DNA of 64,000 nucleotides from Halobacillus halophilus (GTDB lineage Bacteria; Bacillota; Bacilli; Bacillales; Halobacillaceae): NCBI RefSeq assembly GCF_020171985.1, contig NZ_JAIVAL010000016.1:1-64000 (forward strand), given 5' to 3'. Positions 24,962 to 32,184 of this stretch are shown here, piece by piece. Within the stretch, counting starts at the first letter, position 1, and each line of letters opens with the position of its first letter. The notes below the pieces were generated by a model that was given only the letters and a program-made list of their open reading frames with translations, made no database searches and was not told where the DNA came from. Made by a program: the position numbers and the translations under genes.

Positions 24962-25231
24962 ATGAGCATCCGACACCGCCTATTAAACATCGGGACGGGA
25001 TTTACGGCCTTGTGGCTGGCGTGGGCCCTTATTCAAGTATTCACCTCCCCGATAATCGCGCAGGGACTCCGGGCCGTGGTCGTCCTGGGGGTCGCCGCGG
25101 TGATCCTAAACGCGACCGGCAAACGGATTATCGATTTCGTGAAAAGCGCATCGATTCCCCTGCCGAACCTGCCGCACCGGAGGTCCGCCACGGTTCCGCC
25201 GACCGAGGACGACTATAAAAACACGTATTGA
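24962..25231 (+). CDS. Two-helix membrane protein (89 aa)
   Basis: The ATG follows AAAGGAGTGAAGATCC. Two hydrophobic segments (TGFTALWLAWALIQVFTS and GLRAVVVLGVAAVILNA) are followed by a basic, proline-rich cytoplasmic-type tail (KRIIDFVKSASIPLPNLPHRR). GC content is high relative to the core genome. Function unknown. An overlapping frame of similar length starting at 24952 is judged spurious because this frame has the ribosome site and the membrane pattern. Confidence 0.55.
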   Translation: MSIRHRLLNIGTGFTALWLAWALIQVFTSPIIAQGLRAVVVLGVAAVILNATGKRIIDFVKSASIPLPNLPHRRSATVPPTEDDYKNTY

Positions 25232-25245
25232 ACCTAGAACTGACC

Positions 25246-25285
25246 GAAATCCCATACCGTGTGTTGCGGTGTGGGATTTTTTTTC
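25246..25285 (+). terminator. Terminator
   Basis: AATCCCATACCG pairs with CGGTGTGGGATT (one wobble), followed by eight T. Confidence 0.8.
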
Positions 25286-25478
25286 TTTTCCCGTAGGAAA
25301 AAGAGACGCTCAGTGTCATTCATTTATAGTTTTTTACATTATTTACTATTTCCTGTCCATATCACACGACCACCTTGCATCGGTTTTTAATTGTAGAATC
25401 GGCGGCAACCCGTCGGATCGCTCCGCTCCCGACCGATGAAAAGGATGAGGAAGACTAAACTTAGAGGAGTGTTTTATA

Positions 25479-25856
25479 ATGGAATGTATTATCACAAAAA
25501 ACAATTTGGACGAAGTTTTCGAGCGCATCGTCGTTGGACTCATCAAGGCGGAAAACTATAACAAAAACTGCTTCGGGACGTCGGATTTAAAACACGCGTG
25601 GCATATGAATCACGTCCTGGACACGTTCATCACAAAAGTCGTGGATTCCGGTTACTGCCAGCATACCCTGCTTGGACACACGCTTACGAAATACGGCTAT
25701 ACGCTGGAAGTCCCGCAGAACATGGCACTCAAGCAGGAAGCGGACGATGATTTCCGCATTGATATGAGCGAGTACGAGCGGGCACTCGACATCAGCAACC
25801 ACGTCTTCGAAAGCACGGTCGCATCGATCAACGAAGGACACATGGCGTACCGATAA
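25479..25856 (+). CDS. Unrecognised protein (125 aa)
   Basis: The ATG follows TTAGAGGAG. The sequence is mostly helical and soluble: NNLDEVFERIVVGLIKAENYNKNCFGTSDLKHAWHM is notable for two buried Cys/His positions. It is flanked by terminators on both sides, so it is a single-gene unit, and it is preceded by a CGGCAACCCG motif resembling the repeated CAACC hairpins nearby. No family recognised. Confidence 0.55.
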   Translation: MECIITKNNLDEVFERIVVGLIKAENYNKNCFGTSDLKHAWHMNHVLDTFITKVVDSGYCQHTLLGHTLTKYGYTLEVPQNMALKQEADDDFRIDMSEYERALDISNHVFESTVASINEGHMAYR

Positions 25857-26120
25857 CCCCCGCACCAAAAACCCATCCCGTATCACACGGTGTGGGTTTT
25901 CTTTTTGACATCGCATCGGTATGTCATGCGCATGCCGTCTACCCTAGCGTGTGACCATCACGGAAGTTCTTTTTTGTTATCCCCAAGGCATAGAACCCCT
26001 GGTTGCTCGGGACTCCCTCGCACCCCGATTAAACGAGTGCAAAATACTTCCCTTCAGGACATGATGGTCCCTACCCCTTCCTCCGGCTTATCCACCGGGG
26101 GAAGGGGGTTTTTTTTTGAC

Positions 26121-26212
26121 CAGCAGACCGACAAGTTCTCTGAACGACCAGACCTCCGGCCGAGCGTGGCGGAACGACCGAAGACCTGGTTGCTACGCGC
26201 AACCCGATCAAC
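26121..26212 (+). repeat. CAGCAGACCG/GGTTGC-GCAACC module, copy 1
   Basis: It starts right after a terminator T run with CAGCAGACCG, has GAACGACCAGACCTC in the middle, and ends with the perfect hairpin GGTTGC-TACGC-GCAACC (26188-26204) and CCGATCAAC. Confidence 0.6.
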
Positions 26213-26296
26213 CCTCTGACTCCCTCCTTTCAATAAAGTAAGGGTCGTCACGGTCTAAAAACAGGGGTGCATCGTGCATCGGCTTCGAACGTCTGT

Positions 26297-26397
26297 ATCG
26301 TGGTAGTGCAGGCGAACCACGCGTCGCCCGAGTACCCATCGACATCGCGTAGCTGTATTGGTAGTGCAGGTCATCCTGCGCGTTGTTTGAGTACCCC
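26297..26397 (+). repeat. Tandem duplication of about 48 bp
   Basis: CTGTAT(c)GTGGTAGTGCAGG...CGAGTACCC occurs twice (about 26297-26338 and 26351-26395). The inner parts CGCGTCGCC and CGCGTTGTT are related but not identical. The second copy runs into a terminator. Confidence 0.55.
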
Positions 26398-26440
26398 CTC
26401 CCCTCTTTTCCGGATCACCGGAGAGAGAGGGGTACTTTTT
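26393..26440 (+). terminator. Terminator
   Basis: GTACCCC pairs with GGGGTAC around an inner TCCGG-ATCA-CCGGA hairpin, followed by TTTTTT. Confidence 0.8.
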
Positions 26441-26443
26441 TGG

Positions 26444-26546
26444 CAGCAGACCGGGAACGTGTTAGAACAACCAGAACCTCTAAAAGTGGGACGGTCCGGG
26501 ATGAATCGGTAACGAATACACGGTTGCTCGCCGCAACCCGGTCAAC
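26444..26546 (+). repeat. CAGCAGACCG/GGTTGC-GCAACC module, copy 2
   Basis: CAGCAGACCG, then GAACAACCAGAACCTC, then the perfect hairpin GGTTGC-TCGCC-GCAACC (26522-26538) and CCGGTCAAC, 48 bp before the start at 26595. Diverged relatives lie at about 30208-30250 and 30300-30345. Confidence 0.6.
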
Positions 26547-26594
26547 ATCGTGAAACCAAGTAAAAAACACTTAAAAACGAATGGAGAGATTATC

Positions 26595-27086
26595 ATGGCA
26601 GATTATAAATACTTAGGATTGACCGCATATATTCGTGGCGTAGACCACAAAGAGGTTGGGGTGCTGCTGGAAGCGATTGACGCCTTGCAGGGCTCCGTCG
26701 AGGTGAAGGATTTCGACTTGGATGATTACGCAGAGGTTGTAAATTCCGAGGCGTATGAGCAGGTGTACAACGAAAGCAACTTGAGCTTTATTGAAGAATC
26801 CGAGCTTCCGATGAACACGCCGGAATACTACAAAAAGCCTGTCATCGAGCCGGTGGTCGTCAGAGAAGTGAAGTTCACCCGCATTTACATCCCGGCGGTC
26901 GCGAAGAACCAAGACCGAATCGAATCGTACATCCATGACGGGGTCCGCCCGTTGATCGAGCAGCTTTTCGGAGACAAACTGGTCTGCATGAAGCAGAAAG
27001 ACGGCGTGGAGTACCAGGAGTTCAACGAAGGTGCGGAAATTGTGCTGGTATCGACCAAGAAAAAGAAAGAAGCTGTAAACGCGTAA
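26595..27086 (+). CDS. Unrecognised acidic protein (163 aa)
   Basis: The ATG at 26595 has GGAGAG upstream; the in-frame GTG at 26550 overlaps the repeat module and is less likely. Predicted mixed alpha/beta: strands YLGLTAYIRGV and VVVREVKFTRIYIPA, with acidic loops in between (VKDFDLDDYAEVVNSEAYE) and a basic end KKKKEA. It may hold two copies of a small fold. No family recognised. The leader contains repeat module copy 2, which could regulate it. Confidence 0.55.
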   Translation: MADYKYLGLTAYIRGVDHKEVGVLLEAIDALQGSVEVKDFDLDDYAEVVNSEAYEQVYNESNLSFIEESELPMNTPEYYKKPVIEPVVVREVKFTRIYIPAVAKNQDRIESYIHDGVRPLIEQLFGDKLVCMKQKDGVEYQEFNEGAEIVLVSTKKKKEAVNA

Positions 27087-27091
27087 ACGTA

Positions 27092-27136
27092 TCGAACCGA
27101 TCGTCTCTTAACTGAGGCGGTCGGTTCTTTTTTTTG
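27092..27136 (+). terminator. Terminator
   Basis: GAACCGATCG pairs with CGGTCGGTTC (one wobble), followed by nine T. Confidence 0.8.
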
Positions 27137-27207
27137 CTATTTTTTTACTCTCTCCCCCTTTAGTGTCTCTTTATAAATTGAAACCGAAAAAAGAAGGAGG
27201 AGTTTGA

Positions 27208-27936
27208 ATGAGTCAACCTAACAATGGTTTCGCAACCTTATCCTTACAACAAACGAAAGACCTGGTAGGGGACCTGAAACCCAGCGGCTTGGTTAAGAAG
27301 AAATTGGGAGACACCCCTGCTGTGGAACCCACCATTGCCGTGCAGGACGTGCGGATAGACAATGAGGTGTTTTTCCGAGTCGTCACATCTTATTATTACG
27401 CAGGAGAGCATTTACAGGTCATGGTGCTAGAAACGAAAGATACAGACAACAACACCGTTGAACTTTCAGAAAAACTTTGGGAATACAATGAAAGTATAGG
27501 TAAATTTATTCACAAAAAATATATTAATGGCGTTAAAACCGTCCTACGTGAACAAACGGAGGGATATGGTAAACCTGAAGACGTTCCGGAACTCCGCCCA
27601 CCGATGAGAACCCAAGGATTTTGGGAGGATCAGCATACTTGTACGGCAAGTGGCTCCTGTTGTTACTTCGGTGGAACTATGGATGAACCTTATAATCATT
27701 GCGGCAAGTACTGTGGAGACCACGAATCGTCTGGTGGAGGAACTCCAATCAATACTTGCGATGCGTGCTGTGAAAACCACGATAACTGCTTGCGATCTGC
27801 AGGGTCACGATGCCATTGCGATGAAATCTTAAATCACTGTTACCACCTAGAATCTTGTCCGGGTGACTCGATCATGGGAGCTGGAATCCGATCGGCAGCT
27901 TTCTTTGCGGATTGTGATTATGAGCAATTTTGGTAA
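27208..27936 (+). CDS. Phospholipase A2-like cysteine-rich protein, pair 2
   Basis: A 242-aa paralogue of the gene at 28514 and a more distant relative of 23610. The N-terminal 140 residues hold a conserved beta-rich domain (KPSGLVKK..TSYYYAGEHLQVMVLETKD) with no signal peptide. The C-terminal PLA2-like domain has HCGKYCGDHESSGGG and CDACCENHDNC (His191, Asp192), then CHCDE and SCPGDS. About 14 Cys are packed into the last 95 residues. The ATG follows AAGGAGGAG. The gene is convergent with the three-helix protein gene at 28005. Enzyme activity and target are not known. Confidence 0.75.
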   Translation: MSQPNNGFATLSLQQTKDLVGDLKPSGLVKKKLGDTPAVEPTIAVQDVRIDNEVFFRVVTSYYYAGEHLQVMVLETKDTDNNTVELSEKLWEYNESIGKFIHKKYINGVKTVLREQTEGYGKPEDVPELRPPMRTQGFWEDQHTCTASGSCCYFGGTMDEPYNHCGKYCGDHESSGGGTPINTCDACCENHDNCLRSAGSRCHCDEILNHCYHLESCPGDSIMGAGIRSAAFFADCDYEQFW

Positions 27937-27955
27937 AAATCAAAGGCGATACAAC

Positions 27956-27999
27956 GAAAAACGTACAGAGGTCTAATAGCCTCTGTACGTTTTTTTTTT
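27956..27999. terminator. Bidirectional terminator of pair 2
   Basis: AAAAACGTACAGAGG and CCTCTGTACGTTTTT form a perfect stem between the convergent genes. Confidence 0.88.
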
Positions 28000-28004
28000 T
28001 GATA

Positions 28005-28286
28005 TTATCCTGAGAAGAAGTTATATACCGAAGCACCGTCGCCAGCCATCCAATAGGATAGAGCACCGAGGGAGATGAGGAACCAAACCGTTCGCCATGT
28101 GTTCTGTTTTTTTAAAGACTGAATCAAATAAAAAATACCCCACCACACAAATGTTGTCGAGATTGCAAAATTTATCGAAGGATACGTCACCTGGCTCATC
28201 GCATTTCCGAACCAACCGAGCACTCCAACTGCTGATATAATAACCAGCACGATAATGTTAAGTATATGGAACCATTTTCCCTTCAT
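28005..28286 (-). CDS. Three-helix membrane protein facing a PLA2-like gene (possible immunity, pair 2)
   Basis: A 93-aa protein from the ATG at 28286 (GGAGG 6 bases upstream; an ATG at 28304 adds six residues). Three hydrophobic segments (ILNIIVLVIISAVGVLGW, FAISTTFVWWGIFYLI, TVWFLISLGALSYWM) with a basic loop LKKQNTWR before the last one. It is convergent with the PLA2-like gene at 27208 and divergent from the one at 28514. Overall design matches the proteins at 23258 and 29317 although sequence identity is low. Confidence 0.65.
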   Translation of the reverse strand: MKGKWFHILNIIVLVIISAVGVLGWFGNAMSQVTYPSINFAISTTFVWWGIFYLIQSLKKQNTWRTVWFLISLGALSYWMAGDGASVYNFFSG

Positions 28287-28513
28287 TCTAATCCTCCAAT
28301 CCATAAATCGCTACTCCAATTTCAATACCACAAAATACCATATTCTACACTTCATCCCATAACAACAATAGGAAAATCATTTTTTTTTGGCTCTGAACCA
28401 GCTATGAAAATATTAATTGAAGGTAAAGTGTTCGTTAAGAGGTTGTAAATCATTTGATTCAAGCTCCTCCTTCCACTCTTTAGGGAGTACATCATTTAAA
28501 GGAGGAATAATCA

Positions 28514-29263
28514 ATGAAGTTTTTGAACAAATTTGTCACGGAAAGTGAAGCAAGGAATTTCGCCGGGGAATTTAAAAGAAGCGGGCTGGTGAGTAATCTC
28601 ACCCCCAATACGGTAAAAGAGCGTATCGTACCAAGCAAGATCGGATACAAAGAGGTCCGTGATGAAGAAGATAATGTGATGGGTAAAATGCGCATATCTT
28701 ATTATTACGTCGATGCCCATTTGCAAATACTGGTCGTGGAAGAAAAGGATGTGAATAATAAAACGATAGAATTCACAGAAAAATCCTGGCAGTATAATGA
28801 AAAAACCGGAACGTATGACCATAAAAAATTCGTCAATGGAAAATTAACCAAAAGCAAAAACCTAATTCATGGGTATGACAAGCCTGAAAACATCGCGGAG
28901 TTTGAAGGAATTCAAGACGATGGGAGCGATCAAATGCGCATTGCTGCAGATGACCCAGGCTCCTGTTGGCAGACGATCCCAAACCTTCCTTACGAGTCGT
29001 GCTGCATGTTTAACGACGTGCGTTATAATTATTGCGGCGCCGGTTGTGGTGTGGCCCGAGAAGACGGCGGCGGAACACCTGTAAATGACTGTGATGAATG
29101 CTGTGTATCACACGATGTCTGCATGAATAATAGCTCCGAGCGTTGTGATTGCGACGAGGAGATAGTCGATTGCTTAGCAAGTGCATCATGCCCGGGTGAT
29201 TCGACAATGGCTTTTGGAATTCGGCAGGCGGCTCGTTTTGCATCTTGTGATTACAACGGTTAA
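28514..29263 (+). CDS. Phospholipase A2-like cysteine-rich protein, pair 3
   Basis: A 249-aa close paralogue of the protein at 27208: KRSGLVSN.., ISYYYVDAHLQILVVEEKDV.., WQYNEKTG.. align with it across the whole N-terminal domain. The C-terminal domain has YCGAGCGVAREDGGG and CDECCVSHDVC (His200, Asp201), CDCDEE and SCPGDSTMAFGIRQAARFASCDY. The ATG is preceded by AAAGGAGG. No Sec signal or membrane helix is seen. Two such full-length copies side by side suggest duplication of the whole gene pair followed by divergence. Confidence 0.75.
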   Translation: MKFLNKFVTESEARNFAGEFKRSGLVSNLTPNTVKERIVPSKIGYKEVRDEEDNVMGKMRISYYYVDAHLQILVVEEKDVNNKTIEFTEKSWQYNEKTGTYDHKKFVNGKLTKSKNLIHGYDKPENIAEFEGIQDDGSDQMRIAADDPGSCWQTIPNLPYESCCMFNDVRYNYCGAGCGVAREDGGGTPVNDCDECCVSHDVCMNNSSERCDCDEEIVDCLASASCPGDSTMAFGIRQAARFASCDYNG

Positions 29264-29272
29264 TTGGAACAA

Positions 29273-29312
29273 TGAAACGCTGGGCGGTAGAAAACCATCC
29301 AGCGTTTTTATT
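29273..29312. terminator. Bidirectional terminator of pair 3
   Basis: AAACGCTGGGCGG pairs with CCATCCAGCGTTT, followed by T and A runs, between the convergent genes. Confidence 0.8.
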
Positions 29313-29316
29313 TTAC

Positions 29317-29613
29317 TTAGCTTGGGTTATTTAAAATACTTATGGCAATAAAGATAGTAATACCAATAACCGAAACATTAATGACAGTTAGTACAAAAGC
29401 GATACCAGAAACCATACGGCTTTTTTTTGGTCTATCATTCTTTTTTTTGGAACTAAGAAACATAGCAGTTAATATGAGAGAAACAATGGCGCCTCCACAT
29501 GCCGTGTAAAATAATACTTCTCCAACAAAACTATCCCAAATTGAGAGAGCCGGTATATTTAAAACGATACACAGGGAAACGTAAATACTAATAAGCAAAT
29601 ACGCGTAATCCAT
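29317..29613 (-). CDS. Three-helix membrane protein facing a PLA2-like gene (possible immunity, pair 3)
   Basis: About 98 aa from the ATG at 29613; an ATG at 29709 would add 32 residues, and the best ribosome site (AAAGGAGGGG) lies between the two, so the start is uncertain. Three to four hydrophobic segments (YLLISIYVSLCIVLNIP, LFYTACGGAIVSLILTAMFL, GIAFVLTVINVSVIGITIFIAI) with a strongly basic loop SKKKNDRPKKSR before the last one. It follows the pattern of the two other partners. Confidence 0.6.
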   Translation of the reverse strand: MDYAYLLISIYVSLCIVLNIPALSIWDSFVGEVLFYTACGGAIVSLILTAMFLSSKKKNDRPKKSRMVSGIAFVLTVINVSVIGITIFIAISILNNPS

Positions 29614-29759
29614 TTTTGAATTGTTGATAGGGGTCTCCCCTCCTTTTATGAAAACGTATCTTCGCCTCATGCTTCTGCATATTATCCCAAATATATCCAT
29701 ACCCATCAATATTGTTGTTGCAATCTTTACATGGGATTAATAAAAGTCTTTAGACGTCA

Positions 29760-30190
29760 CTCCCTTGATTTTTTTGTAAACAACAATCTCATTCGAATCT
29801 CACACCGCACCGACACCCGGTGCGTACCCACGGCATGTTAGACAGCATACGTATCTCATGCAGAACCCCACGCACAGGACATCCGCACCGTATGCCACAC
29901 TCCATCTCCAAATACATACCATGTCGCATGGTGTGCGTATAGGATGTGAAACGTCATGCACACGACCGGATTTTAATAGGTGCTCACACGGCATATCACA
30001 CAGCGTGCGTATCTCATGCGACATATCTTAAACGTGAACGTAACGTGCCTGCGGTGCGGGATGGCGTGCGTATATCGTGTGCCTGATGTACGGCATGGTA
30101 TGCTCATGACATCAAACCCTTTATCGGATACGTATTTCATAGGGTACAGCGTACGCATGCTATTTCGCATAGAGTGTCACACGGTATGAA
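29760..30190. repeat. Degenerate GTGCGTAT-type repeats, no gene
   Basis: The core GTGCGTAT or a close variant appears near 29848, 29933, 30005, 30066 and 30138. Two copies are longer: ACAGCATACGTATCTCATGC (about 29843-29862) and ACAGCGTGCGTATCTCATGC (about 30000-30020). Many contain CATGC/GCATG, so they can pair in either strand. Confidence 0.5.
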
Positions 30191-31560
30191 AACCCTTCTT
30201 TTTTTGATGAACAGACAAACCCGCTTCTCGTTAAGGACCAGACGACTCTCTCCTGACTCGATCGTAAAGACCGGTGCGTAAGACCACACCGTTTTTCGGG
30301 CAGCAGACCTTATATTTTCTCGAAATACCGGAGTGTGAAACCGTTGTGCTGACAGCGTTTTAAGGGCAAGCGCCTGCCTTCAAGGCGGGTCCCGCGCCCG
30401 TCGGTGGTTTTTGTTGATTCGCTCGCTGTCGCTCGTATAACCGCTCCGGGCTTCCCGCCTTTCAGTCAGGCAAGATCCTTTCATCCAAGCAGCGCGGAGC
30501 CTTCCTCCGCTCGGTGGTTTTTCCTGACTTTTTTAGCTCATCCCTCTTGTCCCAATCGGTATGTACAGAGATCAATTTTTTGGCATACAACCGCCTCGCG
30601 TCGTCCGCGCTGTCGGACTCTAGGACACTCTCTTGAAGGTCTTTCTTGCCGATCCGCTGGGCGCTCCTCGAACACCTTTCCCGTCAGCTTCCCCTCCACC
30701 CTTTTCTGGTAACTCCCCGTCTCCTATCGAGTATTATCCGGCCATTCCGGGGCGTCCTACGCAACGCCCCTGCACGACCAAATCCCGGCGCGTCATTCTT
30801 CCTGCAACTCGTCCCTCATGGAGAGATGTCGGGACGGAAATCGCGCCGGAATCCGTTGACGGACGCGTCATACGCCATTTCCGTCTGATAGAGCTTGGCG
30901 GATTTTGCGATTCCTATAACGGCGCGGTTTATCGGAAGTAGAATCCGTCACGGATTATGGGTTGGTATCGCCTCGATGTGCTGGACGCCTTGGCGCGCCT
31001 GAAACGGTACGGTACTCGCCTCGGGTGGGCGGATTTTCGTAGCGTGTAGGGGAAAGAGCATAAGGGGGACGTATGACAAGCCTCGCTACGCTCATTTGTC
31101 AGTCAGCATAGCTGACCGTCCCCCTTACGGCGAACAGAAACGCTTACGCGTCCCTGTTCTTGGTCCTTCGCTTGCGCTCCGGACTGCTCATTCGAAAGCT
31201 CCTGTTCGTCGCTTTCTATTATTTCAAGGTCAAGTTCAAGACCTCTCCTGCTCTCCCTCAGCGATCCATCTGGATCACTGTGTCCGCTCCGGTAGAAAAG
31301 ATATGCTGGAGCCGTCTGTTCCCTCCCCAAAGCTCGCACTTTGGTCGTACACACACGAAACGAATATTAGTACGTACGCCGGGCTGGCATACGGACCGGT
31401 GTGCGCTTACTTACACCGGTCCAAAAGGGATGTTCGGCGTACATCCGAAGTACCCTAACCCCACACCTTGTTATTCTATACCCGACTCATGGTCTATCCC
31501 GGTGTCGAAAAAGGGTATAGAATAAAAAAGAAAACCTTCCATATATACCCATGTCTATCG
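30190..31560. other. Hairpin-dense non-coding region
   Basis: Frames here are short, conflicting and lack ribosome sites, so no gene is called. From 30360 on, inverted repeats follow one another: CCGGCGCG/CGCGCCGG near 30784/30841, GGGGCG/CGCCCC near 30749, AATCCG/CGGATT near 30942, and the cluster 31061-31525 listed separately. GC content is well above that of the core genome. Confidence 0.5.
31061..31525 (+). ncRNA. Candidate large structured RNA (chain of perfect hairpins)
   Basis: Ordered perfect stems: 31061-31071 with 31117-31127 (11 bp), enclosing 31074-31079/31096-31101 and 31102-31107/31111-31116 as a three-way junction; 31132-31137/31154-31159 with an inner ACGC/GCGT; 31194-31199/31211-31216; 31263-31267/31272-31276; 31286-31290/31308-31312; 31327-31332/31339-31344; 31393-31402/31413-31422 (10 bp); 31428-31433/31441-31446; 31471-31483/31513-31525 (13 bp). 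Strand is unproven; plus is assumed because the sigma-factor operon follows. A DNA-level role such as an origin is equally possible. Confidence 0.45.
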
Positions 31561-31617
31561 TTTTCTGAATACCTCCTTTGCATTTCTTAAATCTTTTTTT
31601 AAAAAATTGAAATTCTG

Positions 31618-31645
31618 TGCAACTTTTCCCGTTTGAAAAACCGTC
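31618..31645 (+). promoter_or_regulatory. Candidate autoregulated ECF-sigma promoter
   Basis: TGCAAC (31618-31623) and CGTC (31642-31645) are separated by 18 bp, close to the AAC/CGT pattern of Bacillus ECF sigma promoters. It lies 35 bp before the sigma factor start. Confidence 0.5.
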
Positions 31646-31680
31646 CTCTATGATGAGGGCGTGATTAAGGAGTTCTTCCA

Positions 31681-32184
31681 TTGGCCAATTTTAAACCCTT
31701 TCGATATGTAGAAGATATTTATGAGGCGTATTACTTCGAGTTAAAACGCTACTTAGCCAAGATGAGCAGTCCAGAAGAAGCGGACGACATTATTCAGGAA
31801 CTATTCACGAAAATCATCACCAACCCAAGCATTGTCGAAGACGTCCGTTCCATTAAAGGCTGGTTGAAAGTGGCGGCACGGAACACCCTCATAGACAAGT
31901 ACAAGAAAAAGAAGCCCAGCTTGTTCAAAGAAGGAGACGTTGTCGAAAGCCTGCTGATCGATCATGCGTCCCCTGAAAGCCAAACAGTCATCGACACGCA
32001 ATTGGACGCAATCCTGTCCACCCTGTCCCAGACCGACAAATCCATCATTCTTGCAAAGGAATACTATGGATATGATTACAAGGAAATTAGTGAGATGTTG
32101 AATATCAACATCTCGACGATTAAATCACGGGTCTTTCGGGTGAAAAAACGGTGGGCGAAAGCTAGGAGGGATTCAGATGAATGA
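31681..32184 (+). CDS. ECF-type RNA polymerase sigma factor
   Basis: A 167-aa sigma-70 family protein of the extracytoplasmic-function type. Region 2 covers residues 10-75 (YFELKRYLAKMSSPEEADDIIQELF..IKGWLKVAARNTLIDKYKK); region 4 covers about 110-160 (LSQTDKSIILAKEYYGYDYKEISEMLNINISTIKSRVFRVKKR). The TTG start is 8 bases after AAGGAG. Its stop overlaps the start of the anti-sigma gene by 8 bp. It probably drives its own operon and perhaps other element genes; the trigger is unknown. Confidence 0.85.
   Translation: MANFKPFRYVEDIYEAYYFELKRYLAKMSSPEEADDIIQELFTKIITNPSIVEDVRSIKGWLKVAARNTLIDKYKKKKPSLFKEGDVVESLLIDHASPESQTVIDTQLDAILSTLSQTDKSIILAKEYYGYDYKEISEMLNINISTIKSRVFRVKKRWAKARRDSDE

Larger units (their letters stand above)
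25857..26594. other. Non-coding stretch of terminators and repeat modules
   Basis: No credible gene. It holds three terminators (about 25866-25905, 26076-26116, 26393-26440), two copies of a CAGCAGACCG...GGTTGC-GCAACC module and a tandem duplication of about 48 bp (26297-26397). GC is clearly above the surrounding DNA. The dense terminators suggest two or three short transcripts. Confidence 0.5.

Noticed and set aside
26188-26204. tRNA gene near the GGTTGC-GCAACC hairpins
   Set aside because: There is no acceptor stem, no T-arm consensus and no four-arm layout around these hairpins.
25890-26512. Reading frames on both strands in 25.9-26.5 kb
   Set aside because: They run through terminators and repeat modules and lack ribosome sites.
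23610-29263. PLA2-like proteins as ordinary Sec-secreted enzymes
   Set aside because: None of the three has an N-terminal hydrophobic signal segment, so simple Sec export is not supported by the sequence.
29760-30190. CRISPR array
   Set aside because: The repeats are degenerate, unevenly spaced and have no conserved direct repeat of 24-40 bp with unique spacers; no cas genes are in the window.
30404-31525. Several plus-strand reading frames of 80-121 codons
   Set aside because: They overlap each other in different frames, have no ribosome sites, odd composition (many Pro, Ser, Arg) and coincide with perfect inverted repeats. Judged non-coding.
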